The notes beneath the pieces are model-generated. The model had not been told where the DNA came from. It ran no database searches and was given only the letters and a program-made list of their open reading frames with translations. A DNA stretch of 10,409 bases from Acidobacteriota bacterium (GTDB lineage: Bacteria > Acidobacteriota > Vicinamibacteria > Vicinamibacterales > 2-12-FULL-66-21): NCBI GenBank assembly GCA_013817065.1, contig JACDDJ010000101.1, positions 1 through 10,409 on the forward strand, in the 5' to 3' direction. Within the stretch, counting starts at the first letter, position 1, and each line of letters begins with the position of its first letter. This document shows positions 1 to 7,782 of this stretch, piece by piece. Both the position numbers and the translations under genes were made by a program.

Positions 1-677
1 CGTGCGGCCAGCGCGATGGTGGCGAGCGGAGTCGAGAGCTCGTGAGCGGCGCCGGCCGCGAGGGTGGTAAGCGAGGCCAGACGCTCGCTGCTGGCGGCAC
101 GATCGCGTGCTTCATCGAGCTGCGCCTGCCGATGGGCGAGCGCGGCGTGAGCCCGGGCCACGTAGTGCGCGACCAGCTCCGTCACCGCGGCAGCGGCAAG
201 CCACATCGTGAACAGGTGCGTCGGCAGATCATTGAGTCGGTGGTGTTCAGCGCTTCCTGCCTGCAGGTCGTCGGCGACGAGCCAGGCCACGCCGAGGGTG
301 GAAACCGCGGCCACCGCCAAGCCCCAGCGCGGCGATGACGTCGCCGCAGCGAGCCACACATACGTGACGTACATGACGATGAAGGGATTGAAGGGTCCGC
401 CGGTGATGTCGAGCAGACCCGTCAGCAGCCCTGCGTCAGCGACCAGCGACAAGCCGAGCAGCGGTCCAGGCGACGCCCGCCGGGCGTGCAGCACGAACGC
501 GACCGCGGTGCGGCAAATTGCCGCAGTCAATCCGAGCGGGACGATAGCGCGTAACGGAAGGTGGAGATGTGGAAAGAACCAGACGACGGCGAACATCGTC
601 CACAGCGCGACGCACGTCGTCCACCGCACCACCGGCAGCCATGCGACAACATGCCACACCTCGGGCGACCGCGTCAC
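1..677 (-). CDS. regB: RegB/PrrB-type redox-sensing histidine kinase, N-terminal half (runs off the left edge)
   Basis: Reading the minus strand from GTG at 677 gives 225 open codons to the window edge. About six hydrophobic segments can be seen (roughly residues 18-38, 42-64, 72-91, 98-113, 117-135, 155-175). Residues 93-99 read GGPFNPF, which fits the GGxxNPF signature of the quinone-sensing site in RegB/PrrB/ActS kinases. A charged linker follows, then the dimerisation/phosphoacceptor box AAGAAHELSTPLATIA with His212. In this family the kinase senses the quinone pool and redox state and phosphorylates a RegA-type regulator. The redox Cys and ATPase domain lie outside the window. An in-frame TAG at 683-681 limits the start to 677 or inside it; GTG at 659 is the alternative. 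No good ribosome-binding site precedes either. Family assignment is strong; function in this organism is inferred. Confidence 0.85.
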   Translation of the reverse strand, partial: MTRSPEVWHVVAWLPVVRWTTCVALWTMFAVVWFFPHLHLPLRAIVPLGLTAAICRTAVAFVLHARRASPGPLLGLSLVADAGLLTGLLDITGGPFNPFIVMYVTYVWLAAATSSPRWGLAVAAVSTLGVAWLVADDLQAGSAEHHRLNDLPTHLFTMWLAAAAVTELVAHYVARAHAALAHRQAQLDEARDRAASSERLASLTTLAAGAAHELSTPLATIALAA

Positions 678-704
678 CTTCTAGACTGAGCTCGAGACGC
701 ATTC

Positions 705-3050
705 ATGATGAAGACACGCACACGGGTCAGGATAGCAATAATTCTCGGCGGGATGCTGATCGCAGCCGGCCAGACCATCCATGCACAGGACGCCGGGCGC
801 GTTGCTGGCCGGGTCATCGATCAGACCGGGGGCGTTCTTCCGGGTGTCACCATCGATATCGTCGCCGGCTCGCGCGAGATGATCACCACCACCGACGCCG
901 CCGGTGAGTACCGCTTCGAGGCGGTGCCGCCAGGCCGTGCCGAGTTGACCTATCGACTGCTCAACTTCAGCGTGCTGCGGCGGAACGTCGTGATCGGGAA
1001 TGGGGCGTCGGTGAAAGCCGACGCGGTGCTGGCGTTGTCGCTCAATGCGGACGTGATCGTCACGGGCGCCACGACGTTTCGAAACGTGGCCGATATCGAA
1101 AACCCCGCGGAGAGCCTCGTCGGCATTGCCGCCGCCGCCAGTCAGGGCGCGATCACCGCCGCGCAGCTCGAAGCACGCCCGGTGATGCGGGCCGGCGAGG
1201 TGCTGGAGACCGTACCGGGCATGATCGTCAGCCAGCACAGCGGCGAAGGGAAAGCCAATCAGTATTTCCTCCGCGGCTTCAACCTCGATCACGGCACCGA
1301 CTTCGCGACCACGGTCGCCGGTGTGCCCGTGAACACGCCAACCGGTGCGCATGCCCACGGTTGGATGGATCTCAACTTCCTCATCCCCGAGCTCGTGAGC
1401 GGCGTGCAGTTCAAGAAGGGACCGTACTACGCTGACGAGGGAGATTTTTCCGCGGCAGGCGCCGCGAATATCAACTACGTCAATCAGCTCGATCAACCGT
1501 TGCTGCTGCTCAGTGGCGGGAACGATGGCTGGGGGCGTGTGCTTGGTGCGGCGTCGCCGCGCCTCGGCGGCGGGTACTTTCTGGCGGCACTCGAGCTCAA
1601 TCACAATGATGGACCGTGGGTCCGCCCGGACGACTTTCGGAAGGTGAACGGTGTGCTGCGGTACAGCCGCGGCAACAACCGGAATGGCTTTTCGATTACC
1701 GGCCTTGGTTACTGGGCGGACTGGCGTTCCACCGACCAGGTTCCGGCGCGCGCGGTGTCGAGCGGGTCGATTTCCCGCTTCGGCCTGGTCGATGCGAGCG
1801 ATCAAGGTACGGCGGATCGCCACAGCGTGACGGCGGAGCTCCAGCGCTCGATCGGGTCGTCGTCGATTCGAGCGACCGGGTTCGCGCTGCGGAACCGTCT
1901 CAACCTGTTCTCGAACTTCACCTACTTTCTCGATGACCCAGACAATGGCGACCAGTTCGAGCAGAAGGAGCAGAGGACCGCGGCCGGCGGACGCTTCACG
2001 TACCGGCGGTTGGGTCAATTCTTCGAACGGCACACCGAGAGCGCCGTCGGGTTGCAGGTACGACGTGACTGGCTGCATCCAGTAGGTCTCTACAAGACCG
2101 CCTTGCGACGCCGGCTCTCGACGACCAGGGAGGACGAAGTCGGCCAGACGATGGTGGGTTCGTATGCGCAAAGCGAGATCGAATGGACGCGCGCACTCAG
2201 GACGACCGTTGGCGTGCGAGCCGACGTCTATCAGTTCTCCGTCGTCTCGGACAATCCCCTGAATTCAGGCGACGGTTCGGATGCCCTGGTGAGCCCCAAG
2301 GTTGCCGCGATCTTCGGACCGTGGGCCGGCACCGAGCTTTACGCGAACGCGGGCATGGGCTTTCACAGCAACGACGCGCGCGGCGCGGTCATCGCCGTGG
2401 ACCCGCTGACCGGCGAGCCGGTTGACCGGGTGACGCCGCTGGTCAGGGCAAAGGGAGCGGAGCTTGGCGTCCGCACGGTCCGCTTCCGCGGCGTCCAGTC
2501 CACTGTTGCCCTGTGGTACCTGGGCATCGATTCGGAGTTGTTGTTTGTCGGCGATGCCGGCACCTCGGAAGCCGGCCGGCCGAGCCGCCGGTTCGGCATC
2601 GAGTGGGCCACCTACGCCCGTCTGAACCGCTGGCTGACCCTGGATGCCGACCTGTCGATTTCGCGGGCGCGGTTCAGGGACTTCGATCCCGCCGGCGACA
2701 ACATCCCCGGCGCGCTCGACCGTGTCATCTCCGGCGGCATCACCGCTGAACCGCTCCAGCCGCTATTTGGCAGCCTCCGCGTCCGCCATTTCGGCCCGCG
2801 GCCGCTGATCGAGGACGCGAGCGTCACATCCGAGAGCACAACCCTGTGGAATGGCGAACTGGGGTATCGCTTCTCCAGCAAGGCGCGACTGGTGCTGGAA
2901 GTGTTCAACCTGCTCGACGCAGATGTCGCCGACGTCGACTATTTCTACGTCTCACGACTGCCCGGCGAACCGGCCGGCGGCGTCGAGGACATTCACACCC
3001 ATCCGACACTTCCGCGCTCGGCGCGCCTGGGCGTCCGCTTCACGTTTTGA
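705..3050 (+). CDS. TonB-dependent outer-membrane receptor with carboxypeptidase-like N-domain (781 aa)
   Basis: The protein has a signal peptide (residues 1-27, ending IHA|Q), a carboxypeptidase-regulatory-like beta domain (about 31-112), a VIVTG stretch near 117-121 that may serve as TonB box, and a plug domain (about 135-255). The plug carries RGFNLDHGTD at 190-199, AHAHGW at 215-220 and NFLIPE near 224. A beta-barrel follows to the C-terminal Phe, as outer-membrane barrels require for assembly. It should import a ligand with TonB/ExbBD energy. The ligand is unknown; the His-rich plug loop and HTH at 764-766 near the C-terminus hint at a metal or metal chelate, which is only inference. The gene is divergent from the RegB-like kinase with 27 bp between, so expression may be redox linked. 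Start is ATG 705 or the adjacent ATG 708; upstream there is only a weak GAG. Its 3' end faces the SnoaL-like gene across 40 bp. Confidence 0.9.
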   Translation: MMKTRTRVRIAIILGGMLIAAGQTIHAQDAGRVAGRVIDQTGGVLPGVTIDIVAGSREMITTTDAAGEYRFEAVPPGRAELTYRLLNFSVLRRNVVIGNGASVKADAVLALSLNADVIVTGATTFRNVADIENPAESLVGIAAAASQGAITAAQLEARPVMRAGEVLETVPGMIVSQHSGEGKANQYFLRGFNLDHGTDFATTVAGVPVNTPTGAHAHGWMDLNFLIPELVSGVQFKKGPYYADEGDFSAAGAANINYVNQLDQPLLLLSGGNDGWGRVLGAASPRLGGGYFLAALELNHNDGPWVRPDDFRKVNGVLRYSRGNNRNGFSITGLGYWADWRSTDQVPARAVSSGSISRFGLVDASDQGTADRHSVTAELQRSIGSSSIRATGFALRNRLNLFSNFTYFLDDPDNGDQFEQKEQRTAAGGRFTYRRLGQFFERHTESAVGLQVRRDWLHPVGLYKTALRRRLSTTREDEVGQTMVGSYAQSEIEWTRALRTTVGVRADVYQFSVVSDNPLNSGDGSDALVSPKVAAIFGPWAGTELYANAGMGFHSNDARGAVIAVDPLTGEPVDRVTPLVRAKGAELGVRTVRFRGVQSTVALWYLGIDSELLFVGDAGTSEAGRPSRRFGIEWATYARLNRWLTLDADLSISRARFRDFDPAGDNIPGALDRVISGGITAEPLQPLFGSLRVRHFGPRPLIEDASVTSESTTLWNGELGYRFSSKARLVLEVFNLLDADVADVDYFYVSRLPGEPAGGVEDIHTHPTLPRSARLGVRFTF

Positions 3051-3090
3051 ATAGACGCGATGGAAGTCAAGAGGCCGGCCAGTCTTTCCA

Positions 3091-3687
3091 CTACGGCTCG
3101 TTGCCTCCGGCCGCCGGGCGCCGCGGACGGCTCGACGTATGACTATGGCGAATCTTCCACCCGGCAGCGTCATCCTTGACCAGGACGAGCGTCTCGAGTC
3201 CTCCCGAGTCGATGCTGCGTTCACCCATCTTGGCTTTCAGCGTGTACGAGGACACGACGTAGGCCGAGCGGTCGCTAAGGATCTGAATCTGCCGCTCGCC
3301 GTGGCTGAACTGCAGGTTCTCGAACGCCTTCAGCTCTGGACCGAGATGCCCGTCCCGGTACGAGGCCCATCCTTTATCGATGCCGCCGCCCTCATAGATG
3401 GTGACCTCAGGATGGTAGAAGGCGCCAAGCTTGTCGAGGTCCTTGGCATTAAAGGCTTCGTCATAGGTTTTGAGCCACGCCTCGATCTTCGCGGCCTCGC
3501 CTGGCGCGGCTGAACTGTCCGCGGCACCGGTCTGGATGGTCAGGGCTGGAGCCGCCGCAGGATTGGCGACAAGCTTCGTACCGGGCATCCACGGCGTGGC
3601 TTCCCGCGGGCGCACGCTGACTTGTGCGGCGGCAAGCGCCGGAAACGCCAGCAGGACTACGGCCAACGCCGTCATTCTTTCTCTCAT
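3091..3687 (-). CDS. Secreted SnoaL/NTF2-like (DUF4440-type) protein
   Basis: A 198-residue protein with a Sec signal peptide (residues 1-21, MRERMTALAV... ending AAA|Q). A Pro/Ala-rich spacer to about residue 65 follows, then one NTF2-like domain. Typical features are the helix with YDEAFNAKDLDKLGAFYHPEV (about 75-95), a central beta strand region, and the closing strand GWKIRHSHTSS (176-186), as in SnoaL_3/DUF4440 proteins. Members form a cone-shaped fold that binds small ligands or acts as an enzyme; the substrate here cannot be read. The start at 3687 is preferred over an in-frame ATG at 3753 because AGGAG (3693-3697 on the minus strand) lies 5 bases upstream and the signal peptide begins there. 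It is convergent with the TonB receptor, so not in its operon. The tail after residue 187 (RPRRPAAGGNEP) is basic and probably disordered. Confidence 0.85.
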   Translation of the reverse strand: MRERMTALAVVLLAFPALAAAQVSVRPREATPWMPGTKLVANPAAAPALTIQTGAADSSAAPGEAAKIEAWLKTYDEAFNAKDLDKLGAFYHPEVTIYEGGGIDKGWASYRDGHLGPELKAFENLQFSHGERQIQILSDRSAYVVSSYTLKAKMGERSIDSGGLETLVLVKDDAAGWKIRHSHTSSRPRRPAAGGNEP

Positions 3688-3733
3688 GTCATCTCCTGGT
3701 GATGTGCGGCCCGAACAGTCGTGAATGCCGATG

Positions 3734-3739
3734 ATTGTA
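3734..3739 (-). promoter_or_regulatory. Possible -10 element for the SnoaL-like gene
   Basis: The minus strand reads TACAAT here, five of six matches to the sigma-70 -10 hexamer. Transcription would start near 3727 and give a leader of about 40 bases that includes the ribosome-binding site. No -35 hexamer is seen at 16-18 bases upstream. Instead a GGCGC-ACAC-GCGCC dyad (3747-3760) lies just upstream of the -10 and could be an operator or chance. Weak call. Confidence 0.3.
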
Positions 3740-3839
3740 TGACCCTGGCGCACACGCGCCGGCGACGTTAACGGAAATTAATGGGAGTGCAGTTATGCTC
3801 TAAACCGGCCGCCTGTTAATCGGTGTCGAGAGCATCACC

Positions 3840-3962
3840 GACCGGCCAGCCGCATCGAACGTGAAGGTATACTCGGTCCATGCCACCGGCTGCCGAGCGC
3901 CCCGTCGACGCGGTAATCGAAGACGTTCGGGTGCTGGTCGATCGCTGTCGCAGCCGGTGTCT
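3840..3962 (+). repeat. Direct repeat, left copy (truncated promoter plus 5' gene end)
   Basis: This stretch aligns by eye with 7499-7622 in the same orientation. Both begin GACCGGCCAGCCGC, both carry a TATA(C/A)T hexamer seven bases before an ATG, and both continue for 83 coding bases with nine mismatches. One single-base length difference occurs upstream of the ATG. Similarity stops abruptly at about 3962, where the right copy continues into the rest of the small gene. The copy carries the presumed promoter and 27-28 codons. Confidence 0.85.
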
Positions 3963-4014
3963 TTCGGGCTCGGTGCACCCGCACCAGACGGAAGAGCCCG
4001 GGCCGGATTTCTGA
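3880..4014 (+). pseudogene. Truncated copy of the small gene found at 7540
   Basis: From ATG 3880 the frame is open for 44 codons. Its first 28 residues match the N-terminus of the 80-residue protein at 7540 (shared VDAVIE, LVDR and RSRCL). After Leu28 it departs into SGSVHPHQ and ends at TGA 4012-4014 inside the terminator hairpin of the neighbouring receptor. The part that would hold the WFLRDDYYP motif is missing, as is the whole nucleotidyltransferase gene. Of the nine base differences from the full copy most change an amino acid (L/P, V/A, S/P, E/D, A/V, Y/C), as expected for a remnant under weak selection. Its -10 hexamer is TATACT (3869-3874), so it may still be transcribed. A short translated peptide cannot be excluded. 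Confidence 0.75.
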
Positions 4015-4025
4015 CCGGGCTCTTC
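3991..4025 (-). terminator. Hairpin terminator of the large TonB receptor gene
   Basis: GAAGAGCCCGG (3991-4001) pairs perfectly with CCGGGCTCTTC (4015-4025), giving an 11-bp stem and a 13-base loop. It lies 13 bases after the stop codon of the minus-strand receptor. No T-run follows on either strand, so it may end transcripts by stem strength, act with Rho, or protect the 3' end of the mRNA. A smaller dyad, GGTGC-ACCC-GCACC (3972-3985), lies just beyond it. Confidence 0.6.
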
Positions 4026-4037
4026 CTCAGACGAGAG

Positions 4038-7000
4038 TCAGAAGCTGTAACGCAGCGCCGCCCACACCCGGCGTGAGCCGCCGTCAGTCGCCCACTGGTT
4101 GAGGAAGTTCACCGAGTTCACGCGTCCGTCGGGGATGCCGAAGTTCCGCGTGTTGGTGGCATTGAACATCTCGATCCGCAGCTGGACGTTGTGCCCGTTG
4201 GCGAACCGCGTGTTCTTCATGAACGACAGATCGATGTTGCCGATTCCGTCGGCGCGCAGCAGGTTGCGCGGCGCGTTACCGACCCGCTCGCCCGCGCACG
4301 TCGGGCTCGGCATGCCGCACAGCCGGGTGAACAGGGTCGATCCGCCCGCCTCGATGAGCTCCTGGATGGTCATGTTCGCGAGGTCCTGGTCCGTGTTCAG
4401 GTTCGGCCGGATCGCGTTGCCAACCAACCCGTCGATGCCCGCCAGGGCGCCGGTCGGGTCGATGCCGTTGAGCGGCGTGAATGGCGCGCCACTCTGCGCG
4501 GTAAAGAACGACGCTAACTGCCAGCCGCCGAGGATCTTGCCTATCAATCCTTCCTGGCTGCGCATGAACGGCAGCTCCCAGACGAAGTTTCCCCGTCAGC
4601 CGGTGCGGACGGTCGTAGGCCGAACGCCCCTTGTCGGCCGCGAGGTCGAACGAGTCCTGCGCCACGGCGACTTCGCCCGACGACGGGTTGAAGATCTCGG
4701 ACGCGGTGTCGGTGTAGCGGCTCCACGTGTAGTGGACGGCCGCGCTCAACCCGCCGCTCATCCGCTTCTCGATGCCGGTCTGCAGCGAGTGATACCACGA
4801 CTCGGCGGTGTTGGCGCGCGTGCGAATCACGCCGCGTGTCGTGTCGACCCGCGGCCCGGTGGTGCACGGGTTGCCGCAGAAGGGTTGGCGCGGGTTGCCG
4901 TCGAGGGTCTGTAGCAGGTCCTTGCCGAACGTGCCGACATAGCCGATGCGGGCGACGAGGTTCTGCCCGAGCTGCCGCTGCATTTCCATGCTGAACTGGT
5001 CGGCGTACGGAGCGCGGAAATCCTCCGTCACTACCGTCCGCGTCAGCAGGTTCGGGTTCGTGCCCGCCGGCACGCCCGCAGGTGTCGACTGCAGTTGCAC
5101 GAACGCGTTCGACAGATTGCTCCGGTTGATCGCCGCAACATACGGGAAGGAGCTGACGATGTTGAGCGCGATATTGAGAAAGGCGTAATCGTGCGTCCGC
5201 GCGTAGCCGCCGCGCAGCACGAAGCGATCGCCGCCGGTGATCAGGCCCGCGAGCCCTCCCGCGGCCGTGCGTGGTGACCAGTTGAAGCCGAGCCGCGGCT
5301 GGACGTTGTTGCGGTCGGTCTTGGGCACCGGGGTCAGGCGGAATACATCGTTGTTGTTGTTTGCGCCGAGGATCCCCTCGTTCAGCTCGATGAGGCTCTG
5401 GATATTGTTCCCGGGCAGCTCATAGCGCACGCCGAGGTTCAGCGTCAGTGACGGACGGACCCGCCATTCGTCCTGCACGAAGTAGTACTGATCCCACCAC
5501 CGATAGTAGTTGACCTCTTGACCGCCGGGCAGCGGCTTGTTGATATTGGCCGCTTCAGCGACGTCGTTCACGAAGGTCTGCAGCGTGGAGTACCGCAGCA
5601 GGCCGCGGATCGTGGGGAAGAAGAAGCTCTTGACGTACTGGTAGCGCACGTCGAAGCCGACCTTCATCAGGTGGCCGCCCCGTACCCACGTCAGGTTGTT
5701 CTGGAACTGATAGAGGTCGTTGAAGCGGAACTGGGGCAGGTTGACGGCGAGCCCGGGGGCCGTGCGGCTCGCGGCCGCGTTGAAGCCGGTCATGCCCAGC
5801 TCCGAAATTTCGAGCGACGGAATGGCTTCCGACGAAGGGTCCTGGGCGCCGGTGTTGGTGCCCAGGTGCGACCAGGCGACGCGGAACTCGTTCGAGAGAT
5901 GCTGGCCGATCACGCTGTTCAGCCACGTGTTGACCGCGTGCTGATTCGACGTGTTTACCGTGGTCAGTCCGGGGGGCGTGACCTGACCCGTTCCGGAGCT
6001 CTCCGGCGTGCGTCCCAAGAGGTAGCGGCCGACCAGCGTCTGGCCTGGCGTCAGACTGTGGTCCACCCGGGCCATGGCCTGATCGTTGTTGAAGACGACC
6101 GACGAGGAGCCCGTGAGGTCGCCGAGCGGCACGTTGAACTGCTGGCCGCCGATGGTAAAGCTCGCCGTCTTGCCGTTGGGTGTGCCGGCCGGCACATATT
6201 CCAGGAGAGCCTGGACCTGCGGGCGTCCGGTCGCGATCGACTGGAGGACGGAGCGGCCCTGCTCGGTCGGCGCGCCGCTCAACGTGAAGCCGGAGCCGAG
6301 CTGCCGGTCGGTCCAGCGCTGGTAGGATCCGAAGAAGAAGGTCCGGTCCCGCACGATCGGGCCGCCGAGTGTGCCCCCGTACTGGTTCTCGTCGCGGAAC
6401 GGAGCCTCGGTCCGCCCGGCGCGTTTGTCGAGGTTCGACCGGGCGTTGAGATTCTCATCGTTGTGGAACCAGAAGGCGGAGCCGCGGAACCTGTTGGTGC
6501 CGCTCTTGGTGGCAGCCGCGACCACGGATCCCGCCGCGCGGCCGAACTCTGCCGCGAACTGGTTCGTGATGAGCCGGACTTCCTGGATGATGTCCGTGTT
6601 GTTGATCGGCTGCTGGCGTCCGGTGACGCTGGGGTCGTTACTGTCCTGACCGTCGATCATGAAGTTGTTCGAGCGGACGCGCATGCCGTTGGACGAAAAG
6701 TTCGTGCCCGACGCGAAGCCGGTCTGGCCGCTACCGAGCTGGCTGACGCCAGGCGCTGACAGCGCCACGGCGAAGACGTCGCGGAAGCTCGCACCGCTCA
6801 CCGGAAGCTCGGCGATCCGCGTCGTATCGAAACGCACACCGACTTCGGGCGTCGTCGTATTGAGCAGCGGCGCGTCGGCGCGTACTTCGACGTTCTCGGA
6901 GATACTGGCCGGCTGGATGCCGACATTCACGACCGCGTCCTGGTTCATCGCCAGCGTGATGCCTGAGCGGACGTGCTTGCCGAAGCCGGCCAGATCGACC

Positions 7001-7239
7001 GTCAGTTCATACTCCCCGACGGGCATGTTCAGGAAGCGGTAGAAGCCGGCCGGATCCGTCGTGAGCGAGCGGACGGCATTGGTCTGGACGTTGCGAACCG
7101 CGACGGCGGCGCCAGGCACGACCGCGTCCTGGTTATCCCGCACCGTTCCCTGGATTGTCCCGGTCGTCGACTGCGCGGCCACCGGGACCCAGAACATCAG
7201 CAACACTACGGCGTAGAGCCAGGATCGACGAGACATCAT
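4038..7239 (-). pseudogene. Oar-like TonB-dependent receptor, complete but for a one-base frameshift
   Basis: Joining the two frames gives about 1,066 residues, the usual size of Oar-like receptors. Order: signal peptide (about 1-22, MMSRRSW... ending VAA|Q), carboxypeptidase-regulatory-like domain with GTVRDNQDAVVPG and DPAGFYRF (about 25-110), plug domain with NFMIDGQDSND and EFGRAAGSVV, then a long beta-barrel ending in ALRYSF with the C-terminal Phe. Role: TonB-driven outer-membrane uptake, often of sugars or peptides in this family; ligand unknown. Start: ATG 7239 sits 8 bases from a perfect AGGAGG (7248-7253); the in-frame ATGs at 7245 and 7353 fit less well. Near residue 883 the frame shifts in a GGGGAAA run. 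Without one G or A the text reads LTGNFVWELPFMRSQEG and continues normally. With the shift, the upstream frame runs to about 4276 with unrelated, Arg/His/Pro-rich sequence. Either a recent mutation or a sequencing/assembly error; the rest shows no decay. Confidence 0.85.
4588..4594 (-). other. Single-base frameshift site in the large receptor
   Basis: The plus strand reads TTTCCCC, which is GGGGAAA in the coding direction. Dropping one base from either run restores LTGNFVWELPF across the junction. The two frames on either side differ by exactly one base. A homopolymer pair is a common place for indel errors and for real slippage, so both stay possible. Confidence 0.8.
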
Positions 7240-7247
7240 CTTCATTT

Positions 7248-7253
7248 CCTCCT
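7248..7253 (-). promoter_or_regulatory. Ribosome-binding site that decides the receptor start
   Basis: The minus strand reads AGGAGG, a perfect Shine-Dalgarno core. The distance to ATG 7239 is 8 bases, to ATG 7236 it is 11, and to ATG 7245 only 2. This favours 7239 and makes the longer frame beginning at 7353 unlikely. Confidence 0.75.
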
Positions 7254-7498
7254 GCAGGTTTGGCGATCTGCGATGAATGTAAGTCTCAAGCGACGAGTGA
7301 GAGAATAAGCTATTTGGGGGGTCAGGATTCGTCCTTTTTTCGCCGGGTTTCATCGCGTCCGATCCCCGTACCTGAGGATAGCAACCGGGGAGTTCTGCGC
7401 GCGATGATTCCTCATCACTCTGGTCGATCCTCGCGCTCTTGATCGCCCTCCGGACTGCCGTCGATCCGCAGCAAGCGCAGTGCGCAATGACCAGTAGA
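7254..7498. other. Divergent intergenic stretch with a small hairpin followed by T6
   Basis: No gene is recognised between the receptor's ribosome-binding site and the right repeat copy. At 7324-7340 the plus strand reads AGGA-TTCG-TCCT followed by a run of six T (7335-7340), a four-base stem with a UUCG loop. This looks like a weak intrinsic terminator on the plus strand, although no plus-strand gene ends nearby, or like part of a small dispersed repeat (GGGGTCAGG just before it). Promoters for the receptor should lie here on the minus strand, but I see no convincing -35/-10 pair. Short frames through 7350-7500 on the minus strand lack a recognisable product. Confidence 0.4.
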
Positions 7499-7622
7499 GA
7501 CCGGCCAGCCGCGGTGCAACGTGCAGGTATAATCGGTCCATGCTACCGGTAGCCGAGCGCTCCGTCGACGCGGTGATCGAAGAGGTCCGGGCGCTGGTCG
7601 ATCGCTATCGCAGCCGGTGTCT
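7499..7622 (+). repeat. Direct repeat, right copy (intact promoter and 5' gene end)
   Basis: Partner of 3840-3962 in the same orientation, about 3.66 kb apart. This copy flows into complete genes, so it is probably the parent form or the better preserved one. The two copies flank the entire large receptor gene with its terminator. Confidence 0.85.
7528..7533 (+). promoter_or_regulatory. Consensus -10 element placed for leaderless transcription
   Basis: TATAAT matches the sigma-70 -10 hexamer at all six bases. Only six bases separate it from ATG 7540, so transcription should begin at or next to the A of the start codon. There is no Shine-Dalgarno sequence, in agreement with a leaderless mRNA. 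The -35 position (CCAGCC at about 7505-7510) does not match TTGACA and there is no TG extension. The same hexamer and spacing is kept in the truncated copy as TATACT. Confidence 0.55.
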
Positions 7623-7782
7623 CTGGTTCCTTCGGGACGATTATTATCCTCGGACGCGCACCGAGGTGCTGCGGGTGCTCGGCTACGTGGAGCGCTACGG
7701 CGACCGCGACGCGTTCGGCCGGGCGGCTTCGATCCGTCAATGGCTCTCACCGATTTCCAGCGACATCTCTGCCGGCTCGTAG
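7540..7782 (+). CDS. Small 80-aa protein paired with an AbiEii-like nucleotidyltransferase
   Basis: Predicted mostly helical and soluble, without signal peptide or membrane segment. The N-terminal helix (about 8-30) is amphipathic (VDAVIEEVRALVDRYRSRCL). The core holds RCLWFLRDDYYP (26-37), then RTEVLRVLGYVERYGDRDAF and a terminal RQWLS. I recall small proteins of this kind placed before AbiEii/AbiGii-type nucleotidyltransferases in various soil bacteria, but know no assigned biochemical role. By position it could be the partner or antitoxin of the enzyme, or its substrate-binding subunit. Its end overlaps the next gene by 43 bases in another frame, which suggests translational coupling. It has no Shine-Dalgarno; a TATAAT lies just before the ATG. 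A truncated duplicate exists at 3880. Confidence 0.75.
   Translation: MLPVAERSVDAVIEEVRALVDRYRSRCLWFLRDDYYPRTRTEVLRVLGYVERYGDRDAFGRAASIRQWLSPISSDISAGS

Noticed and set aside
436..702. An 88-codon minus-strand frame starting near the receptor's ATG
   Set aside because: It is out of frame with the RegB-like kinase, which gives membrane segments and family motifs over the same bases.
681..2171. A 496-codon open frame on the minus strand antisense to the first TonB receptor
   Set aside because: Its translation is Arg/His/Asp-rich without domains and mirrors the receptor codons; the plus-strand product is a clear TonB receptor.
3051..3090. Search for a terminator between the first receptor and the SnoaL-like gene
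   Set aside because: Only a GGCCGGCC palindrome is present; no stem-loop with T-run was found.
3972..3985. GGTGC-ACCC-GCACC hairpin
   Set aside because: Five-base stem next to the much stronger terminator; no separate role can be supported.
5518..6759. A 413-codon plus-strand frame antisense to the large receptor
   Set aside because: High-GC shadow: low-complexity Ala/Arg/Val sequence, no domain, no ribosome-binding site, while the minus strand encodes conserved receptor motifs.
3840..7622. Treating the two direct repeats as target-site duplications of a transposon
   Set aside because: At over 120 bases and with clear coding content they are far too long, no transposase lies between them, and no terminal inverted repeats were seen.
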